This document shows, piece after piece, positions 23,333 to 36,540 of a stretch of 64,000 bases of DNA. A model generated the notes under the pieces. It was not told the origin of the DNA and did no database searches. It was given only the letters and a program-made list of their open reading frames with translations. A program made the position numbers and the translations under genes. Origin of the DNA: Epiperipatus broadwayi (lineage: Eukaryota > Onychophora > Udeonychophora > Euonychophora > Peripatidae); NCBI GenBank assembly GCA_028023455.1, contig JAQFVV010000017.1, positions 5,796,098 to 5,860,097 of the forward strand, given 5' to 3'. How positions within the stretch are numbered: the stretch's first letter is position 1; every line of letters begins with the position of its first letter.

Positions 23333-25425
23333 TGAAGCAATGGATCTGAAGTCCAATCCATGCTTCACATCTTCCTATAAACTTAATTAGTATTGTAGAC
23401 CTAAATTAAGTTTATAGTTCAATATCAGCAGGGTTTTGCATTAGAGTTAAAAATAATTATGCTTATTAAATGTGTATTACATTTAAATATTTTGTTTTAA
23501 ATAAATTTCATTCTATTAAGAAAAAGTGCTTAACCTATTAGTCAAACATATATATACATCTAGCGTATATATATGAGTTAATGCAAAATTCTGCTGAAAT
23601 AAAATGCTTATTCTATTGTAAAATAATAATATATTGTTGTTCAAATTTTATTAAAATATTTAGTATGATTTGATTTTGAGATAAGCCCACCAACATTTCT
23701 GAAAGAATGTATATTTTAATTAGTGAGCCGTTCAAGTCTAATTAAAGATGGCATTTTCTTTCTTGCTTTTTAATTAATAGAAATTCCAACGTTAAAGTAA
23801 GAAAGTTAGAGTAAAAAAATTGAAGTTATTTTTAGAACGTGTTGTTTTGAAACAAAGCAGCAAGGGGGGGGCTTATCAAGATCTCAGATCATACAAACAA
23901 TGGAAGGTAGCTGGCAGAGAAAGTATAAATAGTAGGGAGAACAAAAGAGATAATTATTCAGACTTTTCTTTTTGAAGGAGTCAGTTGATTTTGATTTTGC
24001 TTGTGAAGGCGATTTATTAAGATTTTTCTTGCTGTTTTATTTCCAAGTTTTCTGAAAGTGCATTCAGATTTCTCTTGGGAGAAATCCGTCAGATTTTGCT
24101 TCACATTTAGCTTGTGCTTCAAAAAAAAAGTTATACAGCTGTCATTTTCAAACAATGGAGAAGTTGGAACCTGCTCCAGTTAAAACCAACAGTATTTTGA
24201 GGAAAATGGATATGCTTGGCTAGGCAAATCATAGCTTTGCCTATCGCCGAGGTTCCTAAATACCATCCAAAAATGCCTTAACATCCAATCAATAACCATA
24301 TGAACTCTATGCCGTGTCTGGAGAACTTTTCATGGAAGCCATACTTCATATTTTCATTGTCCGGACAAACACCTATCGTCGGTCGGATCAAGCCACGGAC
24401 GCCGTAGGGAACATCACGGAAAAAGGACGGTATCGTATCTCCTATATTAAACTATCTCGTATGCTACTTTTGATTCATATTGTTTTATTGTTGTATTGAA
24501 ATATATGTCTTTGCTATGTAAACATTTTATGAATTAACCTTAAATATATTTTGGGATCATCTAGCTATATGTAACCTTTTTACCTTCGCTATTCTTCCTT
24601 ACTAACCATTGTAAATATTTAGTATTTCGTTGCGGTTAAATTTAATAGTTAACTTTTTGTCATTTGAAATCTCTTTCCAGTTTTATTTATGTTGTTAATT
24701 AAATCCAAGTCAGTTTCTTTTGTGTGCCAACTTGATCTCTTTGATAACACCTCTTTTTGTCCGCCATTTGCTTATCACGTATATTTGATTTAGCTATATA
24801 CGTTCTAAGTCAATTTTAAACACGGTTTTTAGCGCAAAGCCATAAGAAATGCTTTGCGAAAGGTTTTTATTATCTATCGTACTTTATCGAGAAGATCGAG
24901 TTGGAATTTTTTTTTATAAAATTGGGAAGAAAAGAATTTGACCGCAAACCTATTAACTTGTTTTCTTTTTATTGTCTAATTAGTTTGTTGCAGTAATTTA
25001 GGGGAATAGCGGAGGCCCATTAAAGCCTTATTCATATTTTAAAGCCATTAATTAAACATTATTTAATCATCAAAAACTTGAGTTTCTTAGTTATATTAAA
25101 TGCTTTATTTTTACTTTTCAATGATCCAGGCACGCAAAACGCAAACACCAACACATCTTTTTATGTACTTTACACATTTAGCTTTTAGCTCTTTAGGATT
25201 TCCCGTCCATGTCTCTACCGCTGTTGCTAAGCTTTGTGGCCGGTTGAAAAATAATTTATGCATGGCTCAGATGGTGTTGTTTGTTTGTGATCAGGCCTCG
25301 AGAACAGGCGAATGGGCAGAGGTCATATGTATTCTTGATTTATATCTCGCGTATGGTTGGCCTTGAGGTACTTTCGCCTAGTATTCGAACTGGGTTAAAT
25401 CTACACACATCATCTGACTGTCACA
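23333..25425 (+). repeat. 3' LTR (2,093 bp)
   Basis: This is the near-identical partner of 17,466-19,555. Differences I noted include G/A near 23,404, single-base indels in homopolymers near 23,780-23,870, a T/G change near 23,990, and C/A near 25,150. The empty site reads as ...GACATACATAC joined to TATATCTGGG. Confidence 0.9.
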
Positions 25426-25429
25426 ATAC

Positions 25430-28400
25430 TATATCTGGGAGAATTTAAAGTATATAAAACTTAAAAATTCACAAGGAATCAAAGCTCTCTTGCAACGAAT
25501 TATGTACATAAATTTAATTAAAGATTTGCATGAATTTATAGTTGCAAAACATTAAATATAAATGAGAACTTTTTTGTAATGATCGAGATAAATTTTTCAG
25601 TTATGATAAAGTCAAGTTTCAACAAAGTAAATATGGAAGACTGCAATCTCTTATAATAACTTGAATTATAGCTTACATATCCCTTGCCAGATGTCATTTT
25701 TAGCTTGGTCTTCTGGCATCAATTGATTATAGCCTTGATTATATCATAATAGAAAAATTGAATTAGATAATTACACTAATACTCCTATTTAGTTCAGTAA
25801 GTCTGAAACCATTAAAATGGAGAGTTTTGCATCTGTAAGTCTGTAAAAATCTTTACTATATATGTATATAAATGTCATTAAATTTATCACCTCCTTTATT
25901 TAGCGGTAATATTTTATATAAAGTTGAACACTTTACAGCAAAAATTTTATACATTGTACCAGACAGCATACACCTAAAATCCTGCAATAGAGGGCACCAC
26001 TAGACCTCAGACCTAAAAAATTTATAATTTGTTGCTGAGGATATTCATTACAAGGGCCTACCATAGCTGTCCCACCATACATATAGCTATTATTGCCGCT
26101 AGATTAGAGAGAGTAGAGATTCTTAACGAATAAAATTCTAAACAAATCTAACAAATAAAAATATTTTTTAACAATTAAATAACAAATTTACATTAATAGT
26201 AAGGTTTAAACGCCGAAGTTATAATAAACATATGATTTAAATGATTACTAACTCTTTTAAAGTAATTAAGGAATGTAATCTATATCTGCTAGCTTATTAT
26301 ATTCTTCTTCCCCTCAATGTTAACTTTAATCTCTTTTATAATAATTGAATTTTACAGAGACTTGATAATTTTTAGATGTGCACATATTTGTTGTAATATG
26401 AACCACAAGCAAATTTAATTAATATATCGGTTCACACGCGATAACATTTACTTAACAAAGCTCATGTGCGGTGCACTAGATCATAACTACAAAAATAAAT
26501 GTATAAATGGCAATAATCAATAGGCCCCCAACTAACCCCTGTTAAAGAGTGAATTATATATGAAATCAAGAGAAGGAGAAGCGCTTTATATCCAATGCTA
26601 TCATCAACAATCGAAATTTCAAGCTGTTAATAAATCACGGGATAAATACATAAAATAACTTGTAGAAATGAGCATGGGCAAGAAGGTCACTGTCCCGATG
26701 CAGAGAAAAATATATAAATCCATGTACGTACACAATGCTAATCACAAGAATAAATCAAAAGCGCTGAACATAGAAATAAAATTTTGTGTGGTATCTAATT
26801 TTCAGAAACATATGATATAAATAACAAAAAAAAAAAAAACTGCTAATTATTTAAACAATTCAACATTTTATATAAAAAAATTATATAAACACATTTATGG
26901 AGGTCAAATCAATAAGTAATGACAATTTCCAAAAGTTTCAAGGCATTATTATTTATCAAAAACTAGATACTAAAAAAAAAAAAAAAAATCAATCTAGATT
27001 TTTGAACTTAATAATCTAAATTCTAAAACTATCGCAAAAGTGGAGGGGAGAAACTTATTTCAAATAATTTTCTTTTAAAACTTTATGAGGGGAAAAAAAA
27101 AGAAATCAAAATTTAATAAACTAATTAGTTTAGATTAACTCTATCAACTGTCAATTGTGACAGTTTTAATTAGAAACTTTGCTGCTAATAATAATACTAA
27201 AAAAATATAATACGTGAAAGATATATATATTTTTATAAAATCGATAAAAATAGACATATAAGACAAAATTACACACCGTCTTATGTCACTGACTTACTGG
27301 TAATATCTTAATAATAATTCAGGCAAAAAGTTTTTACCTTCAGTCCAGAGAGAAGGGCTACAGTTATTACTTTCCAGAAAGAATGATTAATAAAAGTGTA
27401 CATATGCATGACATGTCCTTAACCAAGTATTGAAGTTTCATGGAGCTGCTTCATCGGCAAAAAGAAATACATTGCTTTGATAGTCTCTAAGATGTCAGTA
27501 ATTGTTTGATTTTATTGGTCAGTTGACAGACAAGGTGAACATTTTTCACGTTTCGGTAGTTTCTGGTTGACCTTCTTTTACACACTATAAAATGAAAGTT
27601 AATCAAGCTATGGATAAGAAAATATCTTGTTCGTATTTCTAAAAACGTAGCTATATTTTCTAATTAACTGGCCTACTAATTATTATGACTGGGATTGCCA
27701 ACGAAGTTAATTTTAATTTGTAAGAGGTCGCTATAGTCAAGACACTCCTACCTTCCTCGTATCCCATAATTTTGACGCAAGTAACTAAAAGATCGAAATT
27801 ATTATTTTCTGTAACTTTATTTATTTTTTTAGAGAAGATTATTCCCGGAGCTTAGTCAACAAATATTGGCAAAGATAAATTATACACTCAAATCCTAATA
27901 AACTAACATTAATAAATTTAATAACTATCATTAATAACGCACAATGAATAGTTGATATTAGAAATAAATATTTTATTCTAACAAATTAAAATATTAAAAA
28001 CACACAAATTACTAATAAGTTGGAAAGAATACCCGCATGCTAATCCAGACATGAATCAATTAATTAAAAAAGGTTTAACAATTACAGTTCACTTCCAAAT
28101 TTGTTCTAGAAAGTTCTTTAAAATGAAAGTTTCTTGAATGAGAAAATTAATGTCTCTACCAGGGTTATATTATAAGCTAAATTTTAGTCAATCGGGATAT
28201 AATAATTTTACCAGTAAGTTTTGTAGTACGCGTTTTGAAAAGCCCATTGAAGTTAACTAGTTTCACTCTGACAACATTTTCGTAGGTTCTTGGCTTGTCC
28301 TAATGATTAGACTCGATGGTTTTTCTGAGTGACCTATATGAAGAAAGGTATCTGAAAACACATCAGTTCCACTCCGCACGATAATTCACTTCAGCATATG

Positions 28401-29863
28401 AGTAGTGGTAGTCTTGCAGTAGTCCGGAATAGGATATTTTCTTTATCCCAGACCTAATGGAAGCTGCTAGTTAAGGAAAAGACACAGACCCAATTTTAAG
28501 TTTATCTGACCTTTTATAGTCGCGATCCATTTTTAGACTTCTCTGCACATCTACTTTCTTTTTTATCAAAATATCAGATAATAATCTAGTACACTCTTTC
28601 TTAAATTTAAGTTACAAAGTTTTTTGTTTTTTTTCAGCATAATTCTGCCATCTTTAATTAGCTTCCAAAAAAAAAAAGTTTTAACGATTGTAATCTTTTA
28701 ATTCGGAATTTTTCTTTTTATTTGTCTGGATTAGTAATCTGCGTGTCATTTATTCTTTCCAATTTTAAGTCTTACTTTTAATCAAAGTAATAATTCGAAA
28801 CAAAAAAATCAACTCTCATTGTACGTTTTAAAAAAACAATTACACTAACTAAAAAAAATTAAAATTGCGTCTTTTAATAAAATCGCTAAATTTACTTTTT
28901 CCTTTAGCTTTTACCAAATGCAAATATATTTGTACCGTATATAAATAAACAGTACAATACGATGGCTATAAGTTCATGCTGCAGGGTGAAGTTTGATTCT
29001 GGTGCTTTAGCACCACATAGCGTTAAACAAGGTCACTGGAATAAGTTCTGAGTTCATCATCTAATCATGCACAGGAAAATGCAGTGGAATCATTGTTGAA
29101 GAAACTGGAACAAAATGCAGAGCAGCAGAAGAGTGAGTATGTATGAATAAGCAAGCTCTAGTCGCAACAACAAGCAAGTAGAATAAAATATAATTGTTAG
29201 CTAATCTTTTATAGATCTCAAGTTAATTATTTTTTTCCTCTCAAGAATTTGAAAAATGTATATTAATTAGTAAGTCCACTATTAATTGAGCAATTCATCA
29301 AATTTATAATTACATCAATCTGAAATTTTAAAGATAATAAACATAAAGTCGCAACAATACTTAATGAAAGAAAAATATTAATTTTGTTAAAAGTTTAATT
29401 AATTCAATGGATGGATTAATAATTGATAAAGAAATTTTTTAAGAATAAGCATTGTTCGTAAAATATAATAAAAATATTTTACAAATTGATAACAAATTTG
29501 GTTACAAAATTCATATTTAAAAAAAAAAAGCTTTTTTTACAGTTAAATAAACAGAGTCAACATTATAAACATATATTGTAATGTGTGTGCGTATATATGT
29601 AATACCGCACCTAAAAAAAAAAACCGTAAAAATGAAAATTAACTTGTTCTTGGCCACCATACAACTTCGTACTTACAATAAATATTGGTATGGCAAAGCT
29701 CCATCTTAATATATATCTAGATACACAATCTGATGTTCTGACAGTCCTGCATAAGACTGAAATGTTAAATTATGTATACATGTATTAAAACTAATTGAAG
29801 CAATTTCTATTTATATATCCATAGAAATGTATATTTAAATCACCCACCCCAAACATTATATTT
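25430..29863. other. Intron sequence with nothing recognised
   Basis: AT-rich intron, with patches of more balanced composition near 26,000, 27,300-27,560, 28,250-28,500 and 28,960-29,130. I could not read a protein motif in those patches on either strand. ATGGAGAGTTTTGCA near 25,820 resembles the family A terminus. Nothing else can be supported. Confidence 0.4.
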
Positions 29864-29981
29864 CAGCAACGCCTTTTGTGAATAAATATAAAGTCTGAAC
29901 TTCAAACAGCTAAACTCAAAAGATAGCAGCGCCCTCTGTGAATAAATATAGTCTGAACCTCAAACAGTCAAACTCAAAAGG
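29864..29981. repeat. Tandem duplication, about 61 bp x 2
   Basis: CAGCAACGCCTTTTGTGAAT...AAACTCAAAAG is repeated at 29,925 as AGCAGCGCCCTCTGTGAATA...AAACTCAAAAG with a few substitutions. Confidence 0.75.
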
Positions 29982-30280
29982 TTATCTCTCAAGTTTTATG
30001 CTGCAACGATGTTTTATATTGAAATTCAGACCTATTCTAGCAAAGTGTGTGAAATTAAATGGTATAGCTAAATATCATAATATTTATTATTATTATTTTT
30101 TTGATACATTTAAGTCGGTGATTTAACGATATGCACTGGAAAATTTTCTTACAATTTTTTTTTTCCCCCTACTATCTTTGATAGGTAAAAAAAAAAAATC
30201 CATACATTCAAATTTTAAAAAGATAAATATTTTTTTTTTTTTTGTAAATTAAAATGCTCAAATTCATTCAGCAATAATTA

Positions 30281-30589
<309 letters not shown>

Positions 30590-30680
30590 TCATTATCAAT
30601 GCATATGTACAGAACAATCAAGCCTGTAATAAAATATAATTAATTATTACGTTCAAAATAAATATCAATAACTTTAATAT

Positions 30681-30869
30681 GCTTCCAAGAAAAAATAAAA
30701 TTTTATTTGACAATTTAACAAATAATTTGCTGAGCATTGTTTTCGACCCGGGAGGTCATAATCATAGCGCTCAAACTTATTGGTCATGATTATGACCTCC
30801 CGGTCGAAAGAAATGCTCAGCGAATTATCTGCTAAATTGTCAAATAAAATTTAATCTTTTCTTGGAAGT
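30681..30869. repeat. Foldback element (family F)
   Basis: The left arm runs GCTTCCAAGAAAAAATAAAA, TTTATTTGACAATTTAACAA, TGCTGAGCATTGTTTTCGAC, GGGAGGTCATAATCAT. The right arm is its reverse complement with few changes (ATGATTATGACCTCCC, AAATGCTCAGC, TTGTCAAATAAAATTTAATC, CTTGGAAG). Arms are about 90 bp and the loop about 12 bp. It sits 135 bp upstream (in the gene's sense) of the NADPH-domain exon. Confidence 0.85.
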
Positions 30870-31536
30870 GTATTAACATTATATAGAATTACATAACCAA
30901 CAAAAAAAAAAGCAAAATCTGATAAAGTTACAGAAATATCAATTACATAGATTATTTTAAAAAATTGCTTTATTTATCTAAACTAAAATGGAATAAAACT
31001 TCAATTTATAAAGTTTATTAAAAAATCATTTATGAAGTAAAATATATATATATATATTTTAAAAACAGGTGGTAGTCAAAGGCATAGGGTACTAAAAATG
31101 TGATTATAGAAATTAAATACAGTTTATATGAAAGTGTTAAGAAATTGGCTGATGACAGACATTATCTTAAGAAACTGGTAATGTTTTTATCATTCTAGTT
31201 TAGATATTTTTTAAAATTATTACACAAGGAATTGAATAGAACTTTTAATTGAATATTATTACACAATTTATAAAGAATAAATTATTTATTAAGATTAAAT
31301 AATATCACAAAAACATAACAGCAGAGGTTAATTAAGATATTCTCTACTGTAAGAGAATTTTGATGTAGCTATATCTGTAGAGAGAAAAACAATGTACAAT
31401 TGTTTTTTTTATAAATATTTTTTAAAAGATATATAAAGTTAAACAAGGATGGTTTAGTCGGGTGAAAGACTTAAGAATACTAAAAGTGACACCGAGAAAA
31501 CAAGCTCCCATGAATAATCCACAAACCCAAAGGCAA

Positions 31537-31735
31537 AACTATTGATACAGTAGCGCCGCTCAATGCAAGCTAGAGTATAATCAATAGATGCAGGAAGGTT
31601 TGTGCATAAAATCCTTATCTAGTGCCTACTCATCCAATATATCCCCAGACTAGCTTTCTAATTTGTAGTTTTTATTAGTGTGGAACCTTGAATCTTGCAC
31701 TGAGTGGGGGTACTGTATGGAGTTTTGCCTGCGTA
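31537..31735 (-). repeat. Foldback family A copy, rearranged
   Basis: Inverse family A arm: AAAACTATTGATACAGTAGC, TTTGTGCATAAAATCC, TATCTAGTGCCTACTCATCC, CCCCAGACTAGCTTTCTAAT, ending GGAACCTTGAATCTTGCACT. The opposite terminus (TACTGTATGGAGTTTTGCC) follows at once, so most of the right arm is deleted. Confidence 0.65.
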
Positions 31736-31739
31736 TAAA

Positions 31740-34480
31740 CAGCTCTTGTAAGCATAAAGAACGGTGATCGTGTAATGTTTAGTGGTTACTCCCATGAATA
31801 AGCTTTACAGTTCAACATATCTGCCTTTTACTCTAGAGACGTAATGCAGCAACTACTGGTGGGAAGTTGATTTTAAAAATTTTTGGGGGGCTAAATAGAG
31901 CCTCTCCTATTAGTTGTAAAGAATGCTTTTTCTGATTTTTGTTATATATCATTTCTAAAAGAATTAGTCACCTTTCTGGATTTAAATTGGAAACTAAAAA
32001 ATTAATAATAAAAATCATTAAACTACAACTACTCTGTCAAATGTTAAATTCTAAATATTATGAGTTATTTATATCTAACTATCCATCATTAAATTATATA
32101 TATATATAACAATGAAACTAATAAATATAACTGTAATTTCTGCTGATTGAAAGACTGTATATAATAGTTAATTACCATTATATTTATTAGTTTTAATGTT
32201 ATTACAATAGTTTTTTAATTAACAAACATTTTATTTGTAATATATAGTGAAGCTGTGCATATATATGCAAATACATATATGCTGGCTTCACCATTCACTG
32301 TGGTCTAGCTAAGACCCTAAGTCCTACCACAATGAATGTATGTTTTTTTTTTCCTAAAATAAATTATCATCTGCAGAAATAGTTACATGGTTAAAACACC
32401 TGTAGAGGTCACTGCTATCGCATTTTATACGCATATTATCGAGGTTATAGCCTCAGTAAATATTACATAAGTTAAAGAAGGAAATTGTTTAAAGAAAAAA
32501 AAGATTTAATGAAATAAAATATAGAAAGTTTAAATTTTTATTTGTAACTATTTTTAAAATATGGCAGAAATAGGTAAGATAAATGTTCTTAATTAAATAG
32601 AATCCATTAAAGAATGCAATTAATTTATGAAACACTTTAATTGAAAGAAAAATAGATTTGTTTTCCAACCATTCATTTTGATTTCTAAATATTTTTATTC
32701 ATTAATAAAAAATACAAAATCATCTTTTTTCGAGATTGACTATGTATGTATTCATAATTTTTTAAAAATTGTTTAATAGTAGTTAAGTGCACTCAGCTGT
32801 ATCTAAAAAGTAAATAACAAAACCATATCAGTTGTGAACATTAAAAACGTTTTGTTATAAATACAAATGAAAAGGAAGGAACAGGAATACTGTAGTTTCA
32901 TTTAACCTACAATAATGTTTTTTGTTTTTTTTAAAGTTTAAAGAATATTATTTAAAATCTAGGCATGCCACATTTCTCAAATTTCAAGACTATATTTTGT
33001 TTTATATATTGTAAACCTCACATTTGGGTTTACAAGCATTGCTTTAATGCGAATATTTTTCGTTAACATGTATAACAAAGTATTAAAGTAATGCATATTG
33101 AATAAATTTTAAAGTGGTTTAAGATGTTAAAAAGAAAATAAATGTAAAGATAAAAGAATATTTTTTCTTTTTAAAACAAAAATTTTTTTATGGTAACTAA
33201 CAGAAGCTTCCAAAACTCATCTGCTTTTCAAGAAACTGGGAAAAGAATTGTAGCGCACTTTGCCATGATATCTCTTACTGTCAAGAAATCAATGAAATTT
33301 TATAAAGATTTTTAATTTATGTCATGCGTTTTATGGAGAAGATAATCCTCCAGGGTGCTTTCCCTGATCTTTCCAGTACTGTAGCTGAATGTAGAGCTGT
33401 AAACAAACAATATGCCTTAACATTTAATCTTGATTTTGCCGATTTATTCATCGTTATTGATCGCTAAAGAAATATTTAACATTCACTTGCTGAAGAAAGA
33501 AAAAACTAGTTATCTAAAGTCATTATTCCATGGAAATGTATTTCTATAATTAACATGCAAATCTACTTATTTTAAATGCTCAGAAAAAAACTGCAATAGA
33601 AACTCTCATAAAAAAACTGCCTCGGAAGAAACGAACAGAAGCTAAAAAACATTAAAATTTAATGATTAATGGTCCCGTTCCTACGTTTTCGGATACAAAA
33701 TATACATAGGAGCTCATAAAGATGTCAAAATAAATCAAGTGAACTTTCTGAAGTTATCCTCAAAGATATTGTAAGTTACAAAGATTTTTACCCTTTCACA
33801 CGAGATCGTCATATAAGTTTCTTAATTGGAAATATGTTAATAGATTTTTTATTATTATTATATAATACTATTCTTTCATTAAAGTTATTGTTTGTTGTTA
33901 ATAATTTTGTGTTTGTCATTTTCATCCGAACTAAGCTTAGTATTTAATTGTTAATGTAATAACTAATTATGTGGAGAGCGGTAACAATCAGGAAATATAA
34001 TTGAATTTGCGTGGAAATTTGTTCTTATGTAGGCTCAATTTGATTGTTACTTGTGACTAGAATCTACTTGTCAATTAAAATAAATTGTAATTAGTCATTC
34101 CATCATGTACATGGTCGCCCTTTAGCTATCTTTAAATTCCCCTAGACAAAATTTTAATTGCCAAATATCATTTATTTTATTGTTAACTGGATTCATTACC
34201 AATCGTTAAAGAGACACAGTTTCAATTACCAACAAGTTGCAGGATATAAATTTTTTTAAAAAACAAAACCTAACAAAAAGCAATAAAAAATGACTACTAT
34301 ATTTGACATATTGTAAATTAAAAAGAGTAATTTTAAATTATTAATACATATATATTGAGATGTTTTGTTCTTAATAAAAAAAGGGCAAAGAATAATTAAT
34401 TATCTAAATGCATAAAATATATGTAGATATATGTTTATCTGAAGGCTGTCATGTTCAAACTCAGATCCATGTGAGTGTAT
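31740..34480. other. Intron sequence; one small hairpin
   Basis: CATTCACTGTGGT (32,292 onward) pairs with ACCACAATGAATG (ending 32,338) to make a small stem. Otherwise this is AT-rich intron with A/T runs and no recognisable coding or repeated block. Confidence 0.4.
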
Positions 34481-34539
34481 GTTTGTCCATAAGGCTGCCA
34501 AGTGTCAAATTCACAATTAATTAAAAAAAACTTTCGTCA

Positions 34540-34665
34540 AGCGTTGTTAGCCGAAAGGTCATCGCAGCGACCTTGCAAGCAAGTAGTTGGTTGCAGACGG
34601 TTATGGGTTCGCCTCCCAGCCGATGCTGTGACATATGAAAAAAACAACAACTTATATTTGTCTAT
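34540..34665 (+). repeat. tRNA-derived SINE head
   Basis: TTAGCCGAAAGGTC resembles a Pol III A box. GGGTTCGCCTCCC about 60 bases later resembles a B box. Between them CCTTGCAAGCAAGTAG looks like a decayed anticodon arm, followed by a long insert (TTGGTTGCAGACGGTTAT) in the position of a variable arm, as in Ser/Leu tRNAs. An A-rich stretch (GAAAAAAACAACAAC) follows. The acceptor stem does not close, so it is not a working tRNA gene. Confidence 0.55.
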
Positions 34666-34826
34666 TTCAAAGGATATGCGAAGGAAGTAATTCCACCAAT
34701 AATAACCGCAACTCTTTTACGAAGCATTTCATGCAAATGAACTAATTCCTTCCTTATATTTAAGAGGCTTAATTTGATTACGAGCATTTTATTCAAAGTA
34801 AGTAATTCCACAAAGCAAAAAAAATT

Positions 34827-35012
34827 TGTTAAAGCAATCAATTAAAAAAACCTATTACAAAAACGACAGCCTTTTAGGCTGGGCGCATTTCTCTCATTTA
34901 TTTATATATTAAAATTTTTTGTTTAATTTACATTAAATCTTTAAAAAAAATTGTTAAAGCAACCAATTAAAAAAAACTATGGTCTTTACATGGGCCGGGT
35001 ACATCTGGTATA
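34827..35012. repeat. Diverged direct duplication next to the SINE
   Basis: TTGTTAAAGCAATCAATTAA (34,827) and TTGTTAAAGCAACCAATTAA (34,949) are each followed by a related string (TTTTAGGCTGGGCGCAT and TTTACATGGGCCGGGTACAT). Confidence 0.5.
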
Positions 35013-35091
35013 ATATAAATACACTATATCCTAATATACAATAAAAATAAATATCTCTTCCAATCTAAATAATCATATGTATATTAATTAC

Positions 35092-35207
35092 CTTGTTATA
35101 CAATAATCTTTATCACCTGGTATGTCTGGATATCTTGGTCGCATTCCAGTTGCTAAAACAAAATGCCGTCCTGATACAAAGCCTTCTTTTCCTTTGTTAT
35201 TAACATG
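35092..35207 (-). CDS. Thioredoxin reductase, internal exon (LATGMRPRYPDIPG)
   Basis: This 116-nt minus-strand exon lies between the acceptor CTTCAG and the donor AAG|GTAATT. It encodes 38 residues plus two bases: HVNNKGKEGFVSGRHFVLAT, GMRPRYPDIPGDKDYCIT. ATG.RPRYP.IPG is the conserved FAD-domain motif of the family. Phase 0 enters from exon 35,864-35,968, and phase 2 leaves to exon 30,320-30,545. Confidence 0.95.
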
Positions 35208-35863
35208 CTGAAGAAAAAAAAAGATAGTAATATTAATAAACAAAACAACTGTAATTAAAAAACACACAAAATAACTATAATTAAAATATTTTGATCTCAA
35301 TAAAAAATGAAATTTCTGATAGTGAAAACTAAAATTCTCAATGATGAGATAGTTTAAAATACTATTATTGAAAACATGAGTCATTTTTCTTACATAATGA
35401 CTAAAGAAGTGTACATAATAACAAAAAGCAGCAAATAGAAAACTTTCAAAGAAAATAGTATAAGGATTTCCGAAATAGCAATATTATGAAAAACCTTGGT
35501 AACTGACTTTATCGCAAACAATATTTGAATTGTAAAAAATAATAAAAAAATGTTAGAGATAATTTCAAGATTTTAATGTAGCTTTTCAATCATAAACTCG
35601 AACACTTTTGGAGCCAATAAAAAATATTATTGTAGTAGCAGAAAAACATATTAGTATGGAAGGAAAATACAAAAGCTGTGGGCAAGACACAAAAGTTTAA
35701 ATACTAAAACATTATTTACAATTTTTAAGTAAATATCCTAGTTTACAAAAACAAACATTTTATTTTTAATATAGTTTAGTTTTTAATAAGCAACAATAAA
35801 AATTACGAAAACAAAACATAAATATAAAAAAGTTTTCACAAAAACAATGAAGTAATTACTCAC

Positions 35864-35968
35864 CCTAATTTTATGCGGACTAACAAACTCTGCAAAACTG
35901 TTAAAATACTGAACTTGCTTATCCCGAAGTTGTACTCGATAACCCCAATTTAAAGATGCTACATGACT
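35864..35968 (-). CDS. Thioredoxin reductase, internal exon (SLNWGYRVQLRD)
   Basis: This 105-nt, phase-0 exon lies between the acceptor TTTTAAG and the donor AGG|GTGAGT. It encodes SHVASLNWGYRVQLRD, then a less conserved stretch, and ends FAEFVSPHKIR. SLNWGYRV.LR is diagnostic for the thioredoxin reductase branch. Its acceptor uses AAG instead of CAG/TAG. The preceding intron is 14.4 kb. Confidence 0.95.
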
Positions 35969-36540
35969 CTTAAAAAAATAAAATTTAAAATATGTTGTGT
36001 CATTTAAAAATAAGATTGATAGTAAATACTTTTATTTTATTTTTTTAATTTTTTATTTTAAAAAAAACTACAAAATCGAATTTTGAAATTGTGAGCGATT
36101 TCAATCACATGAGAAAATTCATTTCCAAAATAAAATAATACATGTTAATACACTGTGGTGCTGGATAATATATTTTAATGTATAAGGTGACAATAAATAT
36201 TTTTTTATTAGCAAATAGCTGTGCTCTAGTATAATTTTAATGATCAACTTGATAAAAATGTCTGTGTATATATCCACACACACATATAAATCTATATATA
36301 AATCAGATCAAATAAGTATAATAATCAAATACTCTGGAGTAAACTCTATAATATTCAATATATCAATAACCAGATATATCTGATGAGCTTTATTGATTTA
36401 CAAAAAATTTTAAATACAATATTTACTCAATATATGCAATTATGATGCTAAAACATCAATGTTTAAGCAGGAGTCACGTGATAAATGTCATGATATTTTA
36501 TTGGTTCTACAAAAACGTTTCTAGTTCACATTTACTGGAC

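Larger units (their letters stand above)
17462..25429 (+). mobile_element. Complete LTR retrotransposon with internal deletion (non-autonomous, Gypsy-like)
   Basis: Two direct repeats of 2,090 and 2,093 bp start TGAAGCAATGG, end GACTGTCACA and bound a 3.78-kb interior. ATAC precedes the first and follows the second, consistent with a 4-bp target duplication. The LTRs differ at roughly a dozen positions by my reading, so the insertion is young. The only sizeable interior ORF joins a gag-like start to an integrase-like tail. Protease, reverse transcriptase and RNase H were not found, so mobilisation would need enzymes from another copy. It sits in the 18-kb reductase intron, antisense to the gene. 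Confidence 0.88.

Noticed and set aside
34540-34665. A functional tRNA gene
   Set aside because: No closing acceptor stem and a poor anticodon arm; it fits a SINE head better.
35088-35384. 98-codon minus frame
   Set aside because: It contains the real 116-nt reductase exon but extends through the intron upstream of the acceptor; only 35,092-35,207 is exon.
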